DNA from: Hydrogenophaga sp. IBVHS2
GTDB lineage: Bacteria; Pseudomonadota; Gammaproteobacteria; Burkholderiales; Burkholderiaceae_C
Assembly (NCBI RefSeq): GCF_002127215.1
Contig: NZ_NFUT01000001.1
Coordinates: 620,001 to 684,000, forward strand
Reading direction: 5' to 3'
DNA: 64,000 nt
Shown here in pieces: positions 35,225-43,631 of this stretch (position 1 is the stretch's first letter; every line of letters starts with the position of its first letter). Position numbers and translations under genes: made by a program. The notes below the pieces were generated by a model. The model was given only the letters and a program-made list of their open reading frames with translations. It did no database searches and was not told the DNA's origin.

Positions 35225-36226
35225 ATGCAACATCGATCCCTCGGTCCCTTCCGCGTCTCGGCCATCGGCCTGGGCTGCATGAACATCTGCCACGCCTATG
35301 GCGCGCCGGTCTCCGAGGCCGAGGTCGAGCGCCTGCTGCTGACCGCCCTGGACCATGGCGTGACGCATTTCGACACCGCGGCGCTGTACGGCTTCGGTGC
35401 CAGCGAGCGCGCGGTGGGTCGGGTGCTGTCGGCCCACCGCAGCCGCTTCACGCTGGCCAGCAAGTGCGGCATGCAGGGGGTGGACATCCAGGGTGACGGC
35501 CAGCTGGTGCGGGTGATCGATGGTCGTCCCGAAACCCTGCGCGCCACCTGCGAGGCTGCCCTGCAGCGCCTGCGCACCGACGTGATCGACCTCTATTACC
35601 TGCACCGCTGGGACCGGCAGGTGCCGATCGAAGACAGCGTGGGCGCCCTGGCCGATCTGGTGCAGGCCGGCAAGATCCGGGCCATCGGTCTGAGCGAGGT
35701 GTCGGCCCCCACCCTGCGCCGCGCGCATGCGGTGCACCCCATCGCCGCGTTGCAGACCGAGTACTCGCTCTGGACCCGCAACCCCGAGATCGCGGTGCTG
35801 CAGGCCTGCCGCGAGCTGGGCGTGGGTTTCGTGGCCTTCAGTCCGCTGGGCCGGGGCTTTCTGGCAGGCCCGGTGGATCCGGCCACCTTCGACGCCAAGG
35901 ACATCCGGCGCAGCATGCCGCGCTTCCAGGGCGAGCACTGGACCGCCAACCAGGCACTGCTGGCGGACTACCGCCAGCTGGCCGCCGAGGCGGGGTGCTC
36001 ACCGTCGCAGCTGGCCCTGGCGTGGCTGCTGCACCGGGGCAGCGACATCCTGCCGATCCCCGGCACCGCCCGGGTGGATCACCTGCTGGACAACCTGGGC
36101 GCCGATGGGGTGGCCTTGAGCGCCGGTCTGCTGGAGCGCCTGGAAGCGCTGTTCGGCCCTGGTGCGATCCGTGGCGACCGTTACGGCGAGCAGGCCCGAG
36201 CCGAGGTGGACACCGAGACCGTGTAG
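35225..36226 (+). CDS. aldo/keto reductase
   Basis: 333 residues, (beta/alpha)8 barrel. Motifs: GLGCMNICHAYGAP at 17-30, the catalytic Asp-Tyr pair in FDTAALYGFGASE near 49-61, catalytic Lys in TLASKCGMQG near 79-88, DLYYLHRWD near 121, and the NADP site LPIPGTARVDHLLDN near 278. The family reduces aldehydes and ketones with NADPH; the AKR12/13-like overall pattern does not fix the substrate. It lies between the two parts of the putative secretion module but on the opposite strand, so a functional link is not implied. Its stop is 6 bp from the chaperone stop. Confidence 0.9.
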   Translation: MQHRSLGPFRVSAIGLGCMNICHAYGAPVSEAEVERLLLTALDHGVTHFDTAALYGFGASERAVGRVLSAHRSRFTLASKCGMQGVDIQGDGQLVRVIDGRPETLRATCEAALQRLRTDVIDLYYLHRWDRQVPIEDSVGALADLVQAGKIRAIGLSEVSAPTLRRAHAVHPIAALQTEYSLWTRNPEIAVLQACRELGVGFVAFSPLGRGFLAGPVDPATFDAKDIRRSMPRFQGEHWTANQALLADYRQLAAEAGCSPSQLALAWLLHRGSDILPIPGTARVDHLLDNLGADGVALSAGLLERLEALFGPGAIRGDRYGEQARAEVDTETV

Positions 36227-36232
36227 GCCGGC

Positions 36233-36763
36233 TCAGCGCCGCAGCCGGTCGGCCAGGTGCGCCGCCGCGCTCTGCAGATGCCGGTGGGACGGATCGCTGC
36301 GTGAGATCTCCACGCAGGCATCCAGGCATTGCAGGGCTTCATCCCGGTGCCCGGTTGCCAGCAGGCATTCGCCCAGGCGCAGCAGCGGGCCCGGGCCCGG
36401 GTGGTCGCCCTGGTGCATCAGGCAATGCGTGAAGGCCGGCAGGGCCTCGGCGGGGCGCCCCATGCGTTGCAGGCAGGTGCCCAGCCGGTACGACGCCGAG
36501 GGGTCGCATGGCGCTGCCAGCAGCAGCCGGGTGGCCAATGGCAGGGCCTGCGACCAGCGGGCCTGCTCCATGAGCAGGTCCGCGGCGGTCTTGAGCGCGG
36601 CAATGTCGTCGGGCTGCTCCTGCGACCCCTGCAGGGTCTCCATCAGCCGCTCCTGCACATCCGATGCCGACCGTGCCGTGCCGACGAGCCCGTCGAGCTG
36701 CTCGCGCGACCGTTCGATCAGATGGCGCAGGTCGGGGTCCGGGGGAAGGTGGTGGTCGATCAC
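36233..36763 (-). CDS. SycD/LcrH-like TPR chaperone (type III secretion class II type)
   Basis: 176 residues from a GTG with AGGTGA upstream. Three TPR-like repeats: about 53-86 (DIAALKTAADLLMEQARWSQ...), 87-120 (YRLGTCLQRMGRPAEALPAF) and 121-155 (LLRLGECLLATGHRDEALQC). The spacing and the G-x-C-x-Q-x-MG and ECLL..G..EA patterns follow the SycD/LcrH/IpgC family, which holds hydrophobic translocators before secretion. The first 50 residues form a helical N-terminus, as in that family. It starts 24 bp after small gene B and should be co-transcribed with it. General TPR proteins cannot be excluded; no apparatus gene is nearby. Confidence 0.65.
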   Translation of the reverse strand: MIDHHLPPDPDLRHLIERSREQLDGLVGTARSASDVQERLMETLQGSQEQPDDIAALKTAADLLMEQARWSQALPLATRLLLAAPCDPSASYRLGTCLQRMGRPAEALPAFTHCLMHQGDHPGPGPLLRLGECLLATGHRDEALQCLDACVEISRSDPSHRHLQSAAAHLADRLRR

Positions 36764-36787
36764 AGGTCACCTGGCAGGACCGGGATG

Positions 36788-37141
36788 TCACAACAGGCCC
36801 AGTGCCGACAGGGCGGCTCCCAGGGCCAGCGCGGCGAGCGCGTCGGGCGTGGCGGCAGGACTGGCGGTGGCATTGGCGTGGCCGGCCGGGGCTGTCGCAA
36901 GCGCCACGGCGCCGGCGATCACGCCGAGCACCGAGCACACGATGCCGCAGACCAGGGGCACGATTTCTCCACAGGCTTCGCCGGTGTAGCCGTCGAGCGC
37001 GGTGGCGGGCGATCCGGACCCGGTGGTGACCACCGATCCTTCGGCCGGCTGTTGGCGATCGTCATTCGATCCTGAGGCGTTCGTCATGGGTGAATGACTC
37101 GAGAAAGTGCTCGCGCTGACACCATTGCTGGCAGCGATCAT
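36788..37141 (-). CDS. small two-hydrophobic-segment protein B, putative type III-secreted
   Basis: 117 residues; the ATG follows AGGAGA at ideal spacing. Layout: Ser/Thr/Asn/Gly-rich N-terminus (1-57, starting MIAASNGVSASTFSSHSPM), hydrophobic segment 60-84 (IVPLVCGIVCSVLGVIAGAV) with three Cys nearby (57, 65, 69), an AGHANATASPAATP linker and a second segment 101-117 ending ALSALGLL at the stop. It shares this layout, the GH after segment 1 and the ALGLL end with protein A. The SycD-like chaperone gene follows 24 bp later. Such a bilobed hydrophobic region recalls type III-secreted Inc proteins and small translocators; this is inference, with no recognised family. Confidence 0.62.
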   Translation of the reverse strand: MIAASNGVSASTFSSHSPMTNASGSNDDRQQPAEGSVVTTGSGSPATALDGYTGEACGEIVPLVCGIVCSVLGVIAGAVALATAPAGHANATASPAATPDALAALALGAALSALGLL

Positions 37142-37166
37142 GGTTGTTCTCCTGAGAGGGTTTCAA

Positions 37167-37196
37167 GGGCAGGTCAGCAGTGGCACTGACCAGCCC
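37167..37196 (-). other. leader hairpin upstream of small protein B
   Basis: GGGCAGGTCAG (37167-37177) pairs with CTGACCAGCCC (37186-37196) with one mismatch around an 8-nt loop. It lies between the hrp-box-like promoter and the ribosome site of gene B and would sit at the very 5' end of the message, where it could protect the RNA or modulate its translation. Confidence 0.45.
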
Positions 37197-37225
37197 TGGG
37201 TGGCAGTTTTCGAGGCCTCCGTTCC
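37197..37225 (-). promoter_or_regulatory. hrp-box-like promoter of small protein B and the chaperone
   Basis: On the minus strand GGAACG (37220-37225), a 16-nt spacer and CCACCCA (37197-37203) match GGAACC-N15/16-CCACNNA with one mismatch, the last C of the first element. Its 3' end is 55 nt before the ATG at 37141, nearly the same as at gene A. Confidence 0.6.
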
Positions 37226-37229
37226 ACGT

Positions 37230-37262
37230 CGGTCGATCCGTCGGTCGACCTGTCGATCGGCG
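37230..37262. repeat. short GTCGGTCGA/GTCGATC repeats
   Basis: GTCGGTCGATCC is followed by GTCGGTCGACC and then TGTCGATCGGC, so a 9-base core occurs twice exactly and once in altered form, with a self-complementary GGTCGACC in the middle. It lies directly upstream of the hrp-box-like promoter of gene B and could be a regulator site. Confidence 0.4.
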
Positions 37263-37283
37263 GTTGCCAGCGCCGAATGGACG

Positions 37284-37311
37284 AAAAAAAGGGCTGTGCA
37301 CCGCACAGCCC
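37284..37311 (-). terminator. rho-independent terminator of rpoD
   Basis: On the minus strand GGGCTGTGC, loop GGT, GCACAGCCC and seven T residues form a perfect 9-bp stem with a T-tract, 28 bp after the rpoD stop. Confidence 0.93.
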
Positions 37312-37339
37312 TTCGGGGGATGACCGGACCCGGTCTTGA

Positions 37340-39691
37340 TCAGAGCGAGTCGATGAAGCTGCGCAGCTTGTCGCTGCGGCTGGGGTGCTTGAGCTTGCGC
37401 ACCGCCTTGCTCTCGATCTGGCGGATGCGCTCGCGCGTCACGTCGAACTGCTTGCCTACCTCTTCCAGCGTATGGTCGGTGGACATCTCGATGCCGAAGC
37501 GCATGCGCAGCACCTTGGCTTCACGCGGCGTGAGGCTGTCGAGAATTTCCTTCACCACTTCGCGCAGGCCGGCCTGCATCGCGGCCTCGATGGGCGCGGT
37601 GTTCGCCTGGTCTTCAATGAAGTCGCCCAGGTGCGAATCGTCGTCGTCGCCGATCGGGGTTTCCATCGAGATCGGCTCTTTCGCGATCTTCATGATCTTG
37701 CGGATCTTGTCCTCAGGCATCTCCATCTTCTCGGCCAGGATGGAGGCATCCGGCTCGAAACCGAACTCCTGCAGATGCTGGCGCGAGATGCGGTTCATCT
37801 TGTTGATGGTTTCGATCATGTGCACCGGGATCCGGATGGTGCGCGCCTGATCGGCAATGGAGCGCGTGATGGCCTGGCGAATCCACCAGGTGGCGTAGGT
37901 CGAAAACTTGTAGCCGCGGCGGTATTCGAACTTGTCCACCGCCTTCATCAGGCCGATGTTGCCTTCCTGGATCAGGTCCAGGAACTGCAGGCCGCGGTTG
38001 GTGTATTTCTTGGCGATGGAGATCACCAGGCGCAGGTTGGCCTCGATCATTTCCTTCTTGGCATCGCGCGAGGTGGACTCACCCTGGTTCATCCGCTTGT
38101 TGATGTCCTTCAGATGCGTCAGAGGCACCACCACGCTGCTCTGGATGTTCATCAGGCCCTGCTGCAGCTCCTGGATCGGCGGGATGTTGCGCTCCATCAC
38201 CACGCTCCACGATTTGCCGGAGGCGGCCTGCTTCTCGACCCACTTCAGGTTGAGCAGGTTGGCCGGGAACTCGGCAATGAACTTCTCCTGCGGCATGCCG
38301 CACTTGTCCACGATGATGCGGCGCAGCTCGCGCTCCTTCTTGCGCACCTCGTCGACCTGGGTGCGCAGCGTGCTGCACAGCTTCTCGATGGCCTTGGCGG
38401 TGAAGCGGATGGTCATCAGCTTCTCGGTCAGGGCCTGCTGGGTCTTGATGTAGTTGGCGCTGCCGTAGCCTTCCTTGTCGTAGATCTTGTGCAGCTTCTC
38501 GAACAGGGCGCGCATGGCATCGAAGCGCTCCAGTGCCTCGCGCTTGAGTTCCTCGAGCTTGCGGGTCAGGGCCTTGGAGCCGCCCTTGCCATCGTCGTCG
38601 TCGGCCTCGTCGTAGTCGTCGAAGTCTTCCTCGGCCACGTAGTCGTCGGCCTCGTCGGCGTCGGCAAAGCCGTCCACCACCGTGGAGATGACGACCTTGC
38701 CTTCGCGGATCTCCTCGGCCATGGTGAGGATCTCGGCGATGGTGGCCGGGCTCTCGCTGATGGCGGCCATCATGTCGTTGAGGCCGCCCTCGATGCGCTT
38801 GGCGATCTCGATCTCGCCCTCGCGGGTCAGCAGTTCCACCGTGCCCATCTCGCGCATGTACATGCGCACCGGGTCGGTGGTGCGGCCGAATTCGCTGTCC
38901 ACGGTGGACAGGGCGGCTTCGGCTTCCTCTTCCGCTTCCTCTTCGGTGGCGGCGGTCGGGCCGGTGTTGTTCAGCAGCAGGGTTTCGGCATCCGGCGTCT
39001 GCTCGTAGACGGCCACACCCATGTCGTTGAGCAGCGAGACCACCACTTCCAGGGTCTCGGCCTCGACCAGCTTGTCGGGCAGGTGGTCGTTGATCTCGCC
39101 GTGGGTCAGGTAGCCGCGGGTCTTGCCCAGCTTGATCAGGGTCTTGAGGCGTTCGCGCCGGCTGCGGGCTTCCTCTTCGGACAGGACGGTCTCGTCCAGG
39201 CCGAATTCCTTCATCAGCGCGCGCTCCTTGGCCTTGCTGATCTTCATGCGCAGCGGCTTGGCCTTCTCGGTCGGCTGTGCGTCGCCGGTGGAGACTTCCT
39301 CCACCACCTCCTCGGCCAGGTCCTCTTCAATGTCGCTCAGGTCGGCATCGTCCAGATCGCTGGCTTCCTTGGCGGCGGCCTTGGGCTTGCGGCCGCGTTT
39401 GGCGGCCGGCTTGTCGGCGGCCGGTGCGGCGGCCTTGGCCGGGCGGCCAGGCTTCTTTTTGGCGGCCGGTGCCGCCGCTTCGTCCAGCAGGGTGTCTTCC
39501 ACCACCTCGGCCTTGGCCTTGGCGGCCTTCGTGGTCTTGGCGGGGGCGGCCTTGGCCGCAGCCTTGGCAGGGGGTTTCGTCGTCACAGCAGATGCTTTCT
39601 TCGGCGGGGTTGCCGGGGCTGCCGCAGCAGAGGCCTTGCGGGCGGGCTTGGGGCTGGCAACGACGGGCGTACTGGACTTCTTCGCGGGCAT
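37340..39691 (-). CDS. rpoD: primary sigma factor RpoD (sigma-70)
   Basis: 783 residues from the ATG at 39691, which has TGAGGTG in front; an in-frame GTG two codons earlier is inside that ribosome site. Residues 1-150 are a Lys/Ala/Pro-rich, then acidic extension with AT-hook-like KKPGRPAK and KRGRKPK. Next are region 1.1, region 1.2 ([19 protein letters not shown]), a non-conserved region with an acidic [10 protein letters not shown] run, regions 2.3-2.4 ([20 protein letters not shown]), region 3 and region 4.2 ([20 protein letters not shown]). It directs RNA polymerase to housekeeping promoters. The gene stands alone downstream of dnaG, with its own terminator. Confidence 0.98.
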   Translation of the reverse strand: MPAKKSSTPVVASPKPARKASAAAAPATPPKKASAVTTKPPAKAAAKAAPAKTTKAAKAKAEVVEDTLLDEAAAPAAKKKPGRPAKAAAPAADKPAAKRGRKPKAAAKEASDLDDADLSDIEEDLAEEVVEEVSTGDAQPTEKAKPLRMKISKAKERALMKEFGLDETVLSEEEARSRRERLKTLIKLGKTRGYLTHGEINDHLPDKLVEAETLEVVVSLLNDMGVAVYEQTPDAETLLLNNTGPTAATEEEAEEEAEAALSTVDSEFGRTTDPVRMYMREMGTVELLTREGEIEIAKRIEGGLNDMMAAISESPATIAEILTMAEEIREGKVVISTVVDGFADADEADDYVAEEDFDDYDEADDDDGKGGSKALTRKLEELKREALERFDAMRALFEKLHKIYDKEGYGSANYIKTQQALTEKLMTIRFTAKAIEKLCSTLRTQVDEVRKKERELRRIIVDKCGMPQEKFIAEFPANLLNLKWVEKQAASGKSWSVVMERNIPPIQELQQGLMNIQSSVVVPLTHLKDINKRMNQGESTSRDAKKEMIEANLRLVISIAKKYTNRGLQFLDLIQEGNIGLMKAVDKFEYRRGYKFSTYATWWIRQAITRSIADQARTIRIPVHMIETINKMNRISRQHLQEFGFEPDASILAEKMEMPEDKIRKIMKIAKEPISMETPIGDDDDSHLGDFIEDQANTAPIEAAMQAGLREVVKEILDSLTPREAKVLRMRFGIEMSTDHTLEEVGKQFDVTRERIRQIESKAVRKLKHPSRSDKLRSFIDSL

Positions 39692-39989
39692 GGGCACCTC
39701 AAAAAAACGTCAACGGGAACCGGGAAACACAGACCTCAAACGCCGGCAGGACCGCCAATGCGGACTTGTCAGGGATGGGGTTGAAACAGGGGCGACCCCC
39801 ATGGACCGGCGCGAACCGGAGCAGGCGGGTCTGCAAGCTGGTGGGCGATCATTTGGTGTGCAGTCCTTGCGGGGAGTGCCGGGGCCCGTGGGGCGCCCGG
39901 TTGGCCAGGAGGGTCTTCCATGCAGCCCGTATCAGGGGCCAGGCCGTTGCCGGAGGTGCTGCTGTCGCGCTTGCGGTGCAAGCTGTGGA
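39692..39989. other. intergenic region between dnaG and rpoD
   Basis: About 300 bp without a convincing gene. Short frames on both strands lack start signals. The rpoD promoter should lie here on the minus strand, but I could not single out a good -35/-10 pair, and I saw no strong terminator for dnaG. A run of seven A (T on the rpoD strand) lies just upstream of the rpoD ribosome site. Confidence 0.6.
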
Positions 39990-41900
39990 TTATACCGGCG
40001 CGCTGGCCGCCAGGGCCTGCAGCTGGGCATTCACCCGGCGGTATTCGTCCAGGGCGGCGGAGTCGCCGGCGGCCACCCGGTCGGCCAGGGTCCGGGCCTC
40101 AGCCTCCAGGAAATCGCGCCGCAGCAGCTGCATCACGCCGGCCAGTTCGGCCAGCTCGGCCTGGGGGTCGTTGCCGGCGGTGGCCTGTTCCACCTGGGCG
40201 CACACATAGGCCTCGTGTTCGTGGCCGCGCAGGGCTTCGCGCAGGACGGCCCAGGGCTGCGGGCCGTGTTCGTGCAGCTGGGCCTCCAGCCAGGCGAACA
40301 CCGGCCCGTGGGGGGCATCCAGCAGGCCCAGCCGGTGGTGGTCGTCGGCCGACAGGCTGTCCCAGGCATGGGCATTGGCCAGCAGCAGGCCGACGGCCCG
40401 GTCGGCCCGGCTGGCCACGCCGCGCCGCTGGCCCGGCAGCCGCCGGGTGGCAGGACGGGGTGCACTGCCGTAGCCTTGCGGGCTGGGCCGGTGGGCCGGG
40501 CCGTCGTTGGGTCGAAAGCGCGATTCGCCCCGGGGTCCGTTGCCGCTGTTGCTGCGGCCCGACTCGGTGCGCGGGGCGCCGCGCACCGGCGCCTGCCAGA
40601 GCTGCAGCAGATCCTGGCTGTCCAGGGCCACGGCGTCGGCGATCTCGCCGATCAGCTGGCGCTTCAGCGCCCCGTCGGGCAGGGCGGTCCACAGTGGCCG
40701 GGCCTGGCTGGCCAGGCGGGCGCGGCCTTCGGCGGTGGCCAGATCGCAGTCGGCCGAGGCGGATTCGAGCAGGAAGCGCGACAGCGGCACGGCGTCCTTG
40801 ACCCGGGCGGCAAAGGCCTCGGTGCCGTGCTCGCGGATGAAGCTGTCCGGGTCGTGTTCGGTCGGCAGGAACAGGAACTTCACGCTGCGCAGGTCGGTCG
40901 CCAGGGGCAGGGCGGCATCGAGCGCCTTGCGGGCGGCGCGGCGGCCGGCGGCGTCACCGTCGAAGCTGAACACCACCGCGTCGGTAAAACGGAACAGCTT
41001 CTGCACATGGTCGGCCGTGCAGGCGGTGCCCAGGGTGGCCACCGCGTTGGCAAAGCCGAGCTGGGCCAGGGCCACCACGTCCATGTAGCCCTCGGTGACC
41101 AGGGCATAACCGGCATTGCGGATGGCGGTGCGGGCCTCGAACAGGCCATAGAGCTCGCGGCCCTTGCTGAACACCGGCGTCTCGGGCGAGTTGAGGTACT
41201 TGGGTTCGCCCTTGTCCAGCACCCGCCCGCCAAAGCCGATGCATTCGCCCTTGACATTGCGGATGGGGAACATGATGCGGTCGCGGAAGCGGTCGTAGCG
41301 CTTGGCCTGGCCGGCCGCATCCTTCTCGTCGGCGTGTTCGATCACCAGGCCCGACTCCACCAGCAGCGGCTCCTGGTAGTCCGGGAACACGCTGGCCAGG
41401 TGGCGCCAGCCCTCCGGCGCGTAGCCCAGGCCGAAGGTCTTGGCGATCTGGCCCGACAGGCCCCGGCCCTTGAGGTAGTCGATGGCCCGCTGCGCACCGC
41501 GCAGATCCTTCTGGTAGGCCTGGGCGGCCTTCTCGAGCACGCCGGTCAGCGTGATCTGCTTCTGACGCTCCTGGGCGGCGCGTTCGCGGTCCTGGGGTGA
41601 GGCTTCGTCCTGCGGCACCTGCAGGCCGACCTGCTGGGCCAGGTCCTTCACCGCCTCGATGAAGCTCATGCCGGCGTGCTCCATGAGGAAGCCGATGGCA
41701 TTCCCGTTGGCCCCGCAGCCGAAGCAGTGGTAGAACTGCTTGGACGGGCTGACGCTGAACGAGGGCGACTTCTCGCCGTGGAACGGGCACAGCCCCATCA
41801 GATTGGCGCCACCCTTCTTCAGCTGCACGTAGCGGCCCACCACATCGACCACGTCGACACGGCTGAGCAGCTCCTGGATGAAAGTCTGAGGAATGGCCAC
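39990..41900 (-). CDS. dnaG: DNA primase DnaG
   Basis: 636 residues from a GTG at 41900. The N-terminal zinc site has Cys38, His41, Cys59 and Cys62 (CPFHGEKSPSFS...YHCFGCGANG). The Toprim catalytic acids are Glu270 in VTEGYMDVVAL and Asp314/Asp316 in FSFDGDAAGR. The RNA polymerase domain precedes them (FPIRNVKGECIGFGGRVLD), and the C-terminal part (from about 480) is the DnaB-interaction domain. It lays RNA primers at the fork. The classic rpsU gene is not upstream; instead an acyl-CoA ligase is divergent across 66 bp. Confidence 0.97.
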   Translation of the reverse strand: MAIPQTFIQELLSRVDVVDVVGRYVQLKKGGANLMGLCPFHGEKSPSFSVSPSKQFYHCFGCGANGNAIGFLMEHAGMSFIEAVKDLAQQVGLQVPQDEASPQDRERAAQERQKQITLTGVLEKAAQAYQKDLRGAQRAIDYLKGRGLSGQIAKTFGLGYAPEGWRHLASVFPDYQEPLLVESGLVIEHADEKDAAGQAKRYDRFRDRIMFPIRNVKGECIGFGGRVLDKGEPKYLNSPETPVFSKGRELYGLFEARTAIRNAGYALVTEGYMDVVALAQLGFANAVATLGTACTADHVQKLFRFTDAVVFSFDGDAAGRRAARKALDAALPLATDLRSVKFLFLPTEHDPDSFIREHGTEAFAARVKDAVPLSRFLLESASADCDLATAEGRARLASQARPLWTALPDGALKRQLIGEIADAVALDSQDLLQLWQAPVRGAPRTESGRSNSGNGPRGESRFRPNDGPAHRPSPQGYGSAPRPATRRLPGQRRGVASRADRAVGLLLANAHAWDSLSADDHHRLGLLDAPHGPVFAWLEAQLHEHGPQPWAVLREALRGHEHEAYVCAQVEQATAGNDPQAELAELAGVMQLLRRDFLEAEARTLADRVAAGDSAALDEYRRVNAQLQALAASAPV

Positions 41901-41966
41901 CGGGGTATTCTCGCGCAAGCCTTCCCAGGCCGACCCGCTGTTCCAACGATATCCGGAGACCCGACC

Positions 41967-43631
41967 GTGACCCAGCCGACCGCCGCCCCCAGCATCTTCG
42001 ACCAGGACCTGCCGCGCAACGAGGCCAACTTTGCGCCGCTGTCGCCGCTGAGCTTCATCGAACGCACCGCCGAGGTCTACCCGGACCGGCTGGCCATCGT
42101 CCACGGCAGCCTGCGCCAGACCTGGGGCCAGACCTATGCCCGCTGCCGTCAGCTGGCCAGCGCCCTGCAACGGGCCGGCGTGGGCAAGAACGACACGGTG
42201 GCGGTGATGCTGCCCAACACACCGCCCATGGTGGAGGCGCACTTCGGCGTTCCCATGGCCGGTGCGGTGCTCAATGCACTGAACACCCGGCTGGACCCCG
42301 AGACGATTGCCTTCATGCTCGACCACGGCGAGGCCCGGGTGGTGATCGTCGATCCCGAGTTCAGCGGCACCATGGCCAGGGCGCTGAGCCTGCGCCAGTC
42401 GCAGCGACCCATCCTGGTGATCGACGTGCAGGACGAGCTGTTCACCGGCGGCCACGGCCCCATCGGCAGCACCACCTACGAGGCCTTCCTGGCCGGCGGC
42501 GACACCGGCTTTGTCTGGCAGCTGCCCGGGGACGAGTGGGATGCCATCTGCCTGAACTACACCAGCGGCACCACCGGCAATCCCAAGGGCGTGGTCTACC
42601 ACCACCGGGGCGCGGCCATCAACGCCATCTCCAACGTGCTGGAGTGGGACATGCCCAAGCACTCGGTGTACCTGTGGACGCTGCCCATGTTCCATTGCAA
42701 CGGCTGGTGCTTCCCGTGGACGGTGGCCGCGCGGGCCGGGGTGAACGTGTGCCTGCGCCGGGTCGAGGCCCAGGCCATCTTCGATGCCATGCGCCAGCAC
42801 GGCGTCACCCACTACTGCGGCGCGCCCATCGTGCATGGCCTGCTGGTCAATGCGCCGGCGGCCCTGAAGGCGGGCGTGCCGGCCGGTGTGAAGGCCATGG
42901 TGGCCGGTGCCGCGCCGCCGGCATCCATGATCGAGGGCATGGAGCAGATGGGCTTCGACCTGACCCATGTGTACGGCCTGACCGAGGTGTACGGCCCGGC
43001 CACCGTGTGCGCCAAGCACGAGGCCTGGGACCGCCTGGACATCGGCGAGCGCGCCCGCCTCAATGCCCGTCAGGGCGTGCGCTACCACCTGCAGCGCGAC
43101 GTGCGCGTGCTCGACCCGCAGACGATGCAGCCGGTGCCCCAGGACGGCGAGACCATGGGCGAGATCATGTTCAAGGGCAACATCGCCATGAAGGGTTACC
43201 TCAAGAACCCCAAGGCCACGGCCGAGGCCTTTGCCGGCGGCTGGTTCCACAGCGGCGATCTGGCGGTGCAGTACGGCGACGGCTACTTCAAGATCAAGGA
43301 CCGCAGCAAGGACATCATCATCAGCGGCGGCGAGAACATCTCGTCCATCGAGGTCGAGGACGTGCTCTACCGCCACCCCGATGTGCTGGCCGCCGCCGTG
43401 GTGGCCCGGCCCGACCCCAAGTGGGGCGAGACGCCGTGTGCCTTTGTGGAGCTCAAGGCCGGCGCCACCACCCGACCCGAAGACATCGTGGCCCACTGCA
43501 AGCAGCATCTGGCCGGCTTCAAGGTGCCGCGCGCCGTGGTGTTCGGCGAACTCCCCAAGACCAGCACCGGCAAGATCCAGAAGTTCGAACTGCGCAAGCA
43601 GGCCGGATCGGCAGCCGCCATCGACGTCTGA
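41967..43631 (+). CDS. acyl-CoA ligase, medium-chain/DmdB-like
   Basis: 554 residues from a GTG with CCGGAGA upstream. ANL motifs: LNYTSGTTGNPKGVVYHHRG near residue 193, FHCNGWCFPWTVAARAG near 243, VYGLTEVYGPATV near 332, WFHSGDLAVQYGDGYFKIKDR near 428, then SGGENISSIEVED near 452 and the catalytic Lys in LPKTSTGKIQKFELR near 530. The FHCNGWC motif is typical of the AlkK/DmdB-type ligases for medium-chain or 3-methylmercaptopropionate-like acids. Divergent from dnaG. Its stop abuts the stop of the gamma-glutamyltransferase gene (TGATCA). Confidence 0.88.
   Translation: MTQPTAAPSIFDQDLPRNEANFAPLSPLSFIERTAEVYPDRLAIVHGSLRQTWGQTYARCRQLASALQRAGVGKNDTVAVMLPNTPPMVEAHFGVPMAGAVLNALNTRLDPETIAFMLDHGEARVVIVDPEFSGTMARALSLRQSQRPILVIDVQDELFTGGHGPIGSTTYEAFLAGGDTGFVWQLPGDEWDAICLNYTSGTTGNPKGVVYHHRGAAINAISNVLEWDMPKHSVYLWTLPMFHCNGWCFPWTVAARAGVNVCLRRVEAQAIFDAMRQHGVTHYCGAPIVHGLLVNAPAALKAGVPAGVKAMVAGAAPPASMIEGMEQMGFDLTHVYGLTEVYGPATVCAKHEAWDRLDIGERARLNARQGVRYHLQRDVRVLDPQTMQPVPQDGETMGEIMFKGNIAMKGYLKNPKATAEAFAGGWFHSGDLAVQYGDGYFKIKDRSKDIIISGGENISSIEVEDVLYRHPDVLAAAVVARPDPKWGETPCAFVELKAGATTRPEDIVAHCKQHLAGFKVPRAVVFGELPKTSTGKIQKFELRKQAGSAAAIDV

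Noticed and set aside
34696-37141. PxLxP chaperone-binding motif in the two small proteins
   Set aside because: Several Pro/Leu stretches exist but none fits P-x-L-x-P exactly, so binding to the TPR protein cannot be claimed from a motif.
37254-37277. PIP/hrpII-type box (TTCG-N16-TTCG) before small gene B
   Set aside because: The sequence is TTCG-N16-ATCG, one mismatch in eight fixed bases, and no -10 lies 30-32 bp downstream; the HrpL-type box nearby is better supported.
37385-39784. Long plus-strand open frame opposite rpoD
   Set aside because: Antisense shadow with no recognisable domains; the minus strand is unmistakably rpoD.
39769-39981. 70-codon minus-strand frame between dnaG and rpoD
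   Set aside because: No ribosome site, no domain, Pro/Ala-rich content typical of non-coding GC-rich DNA.
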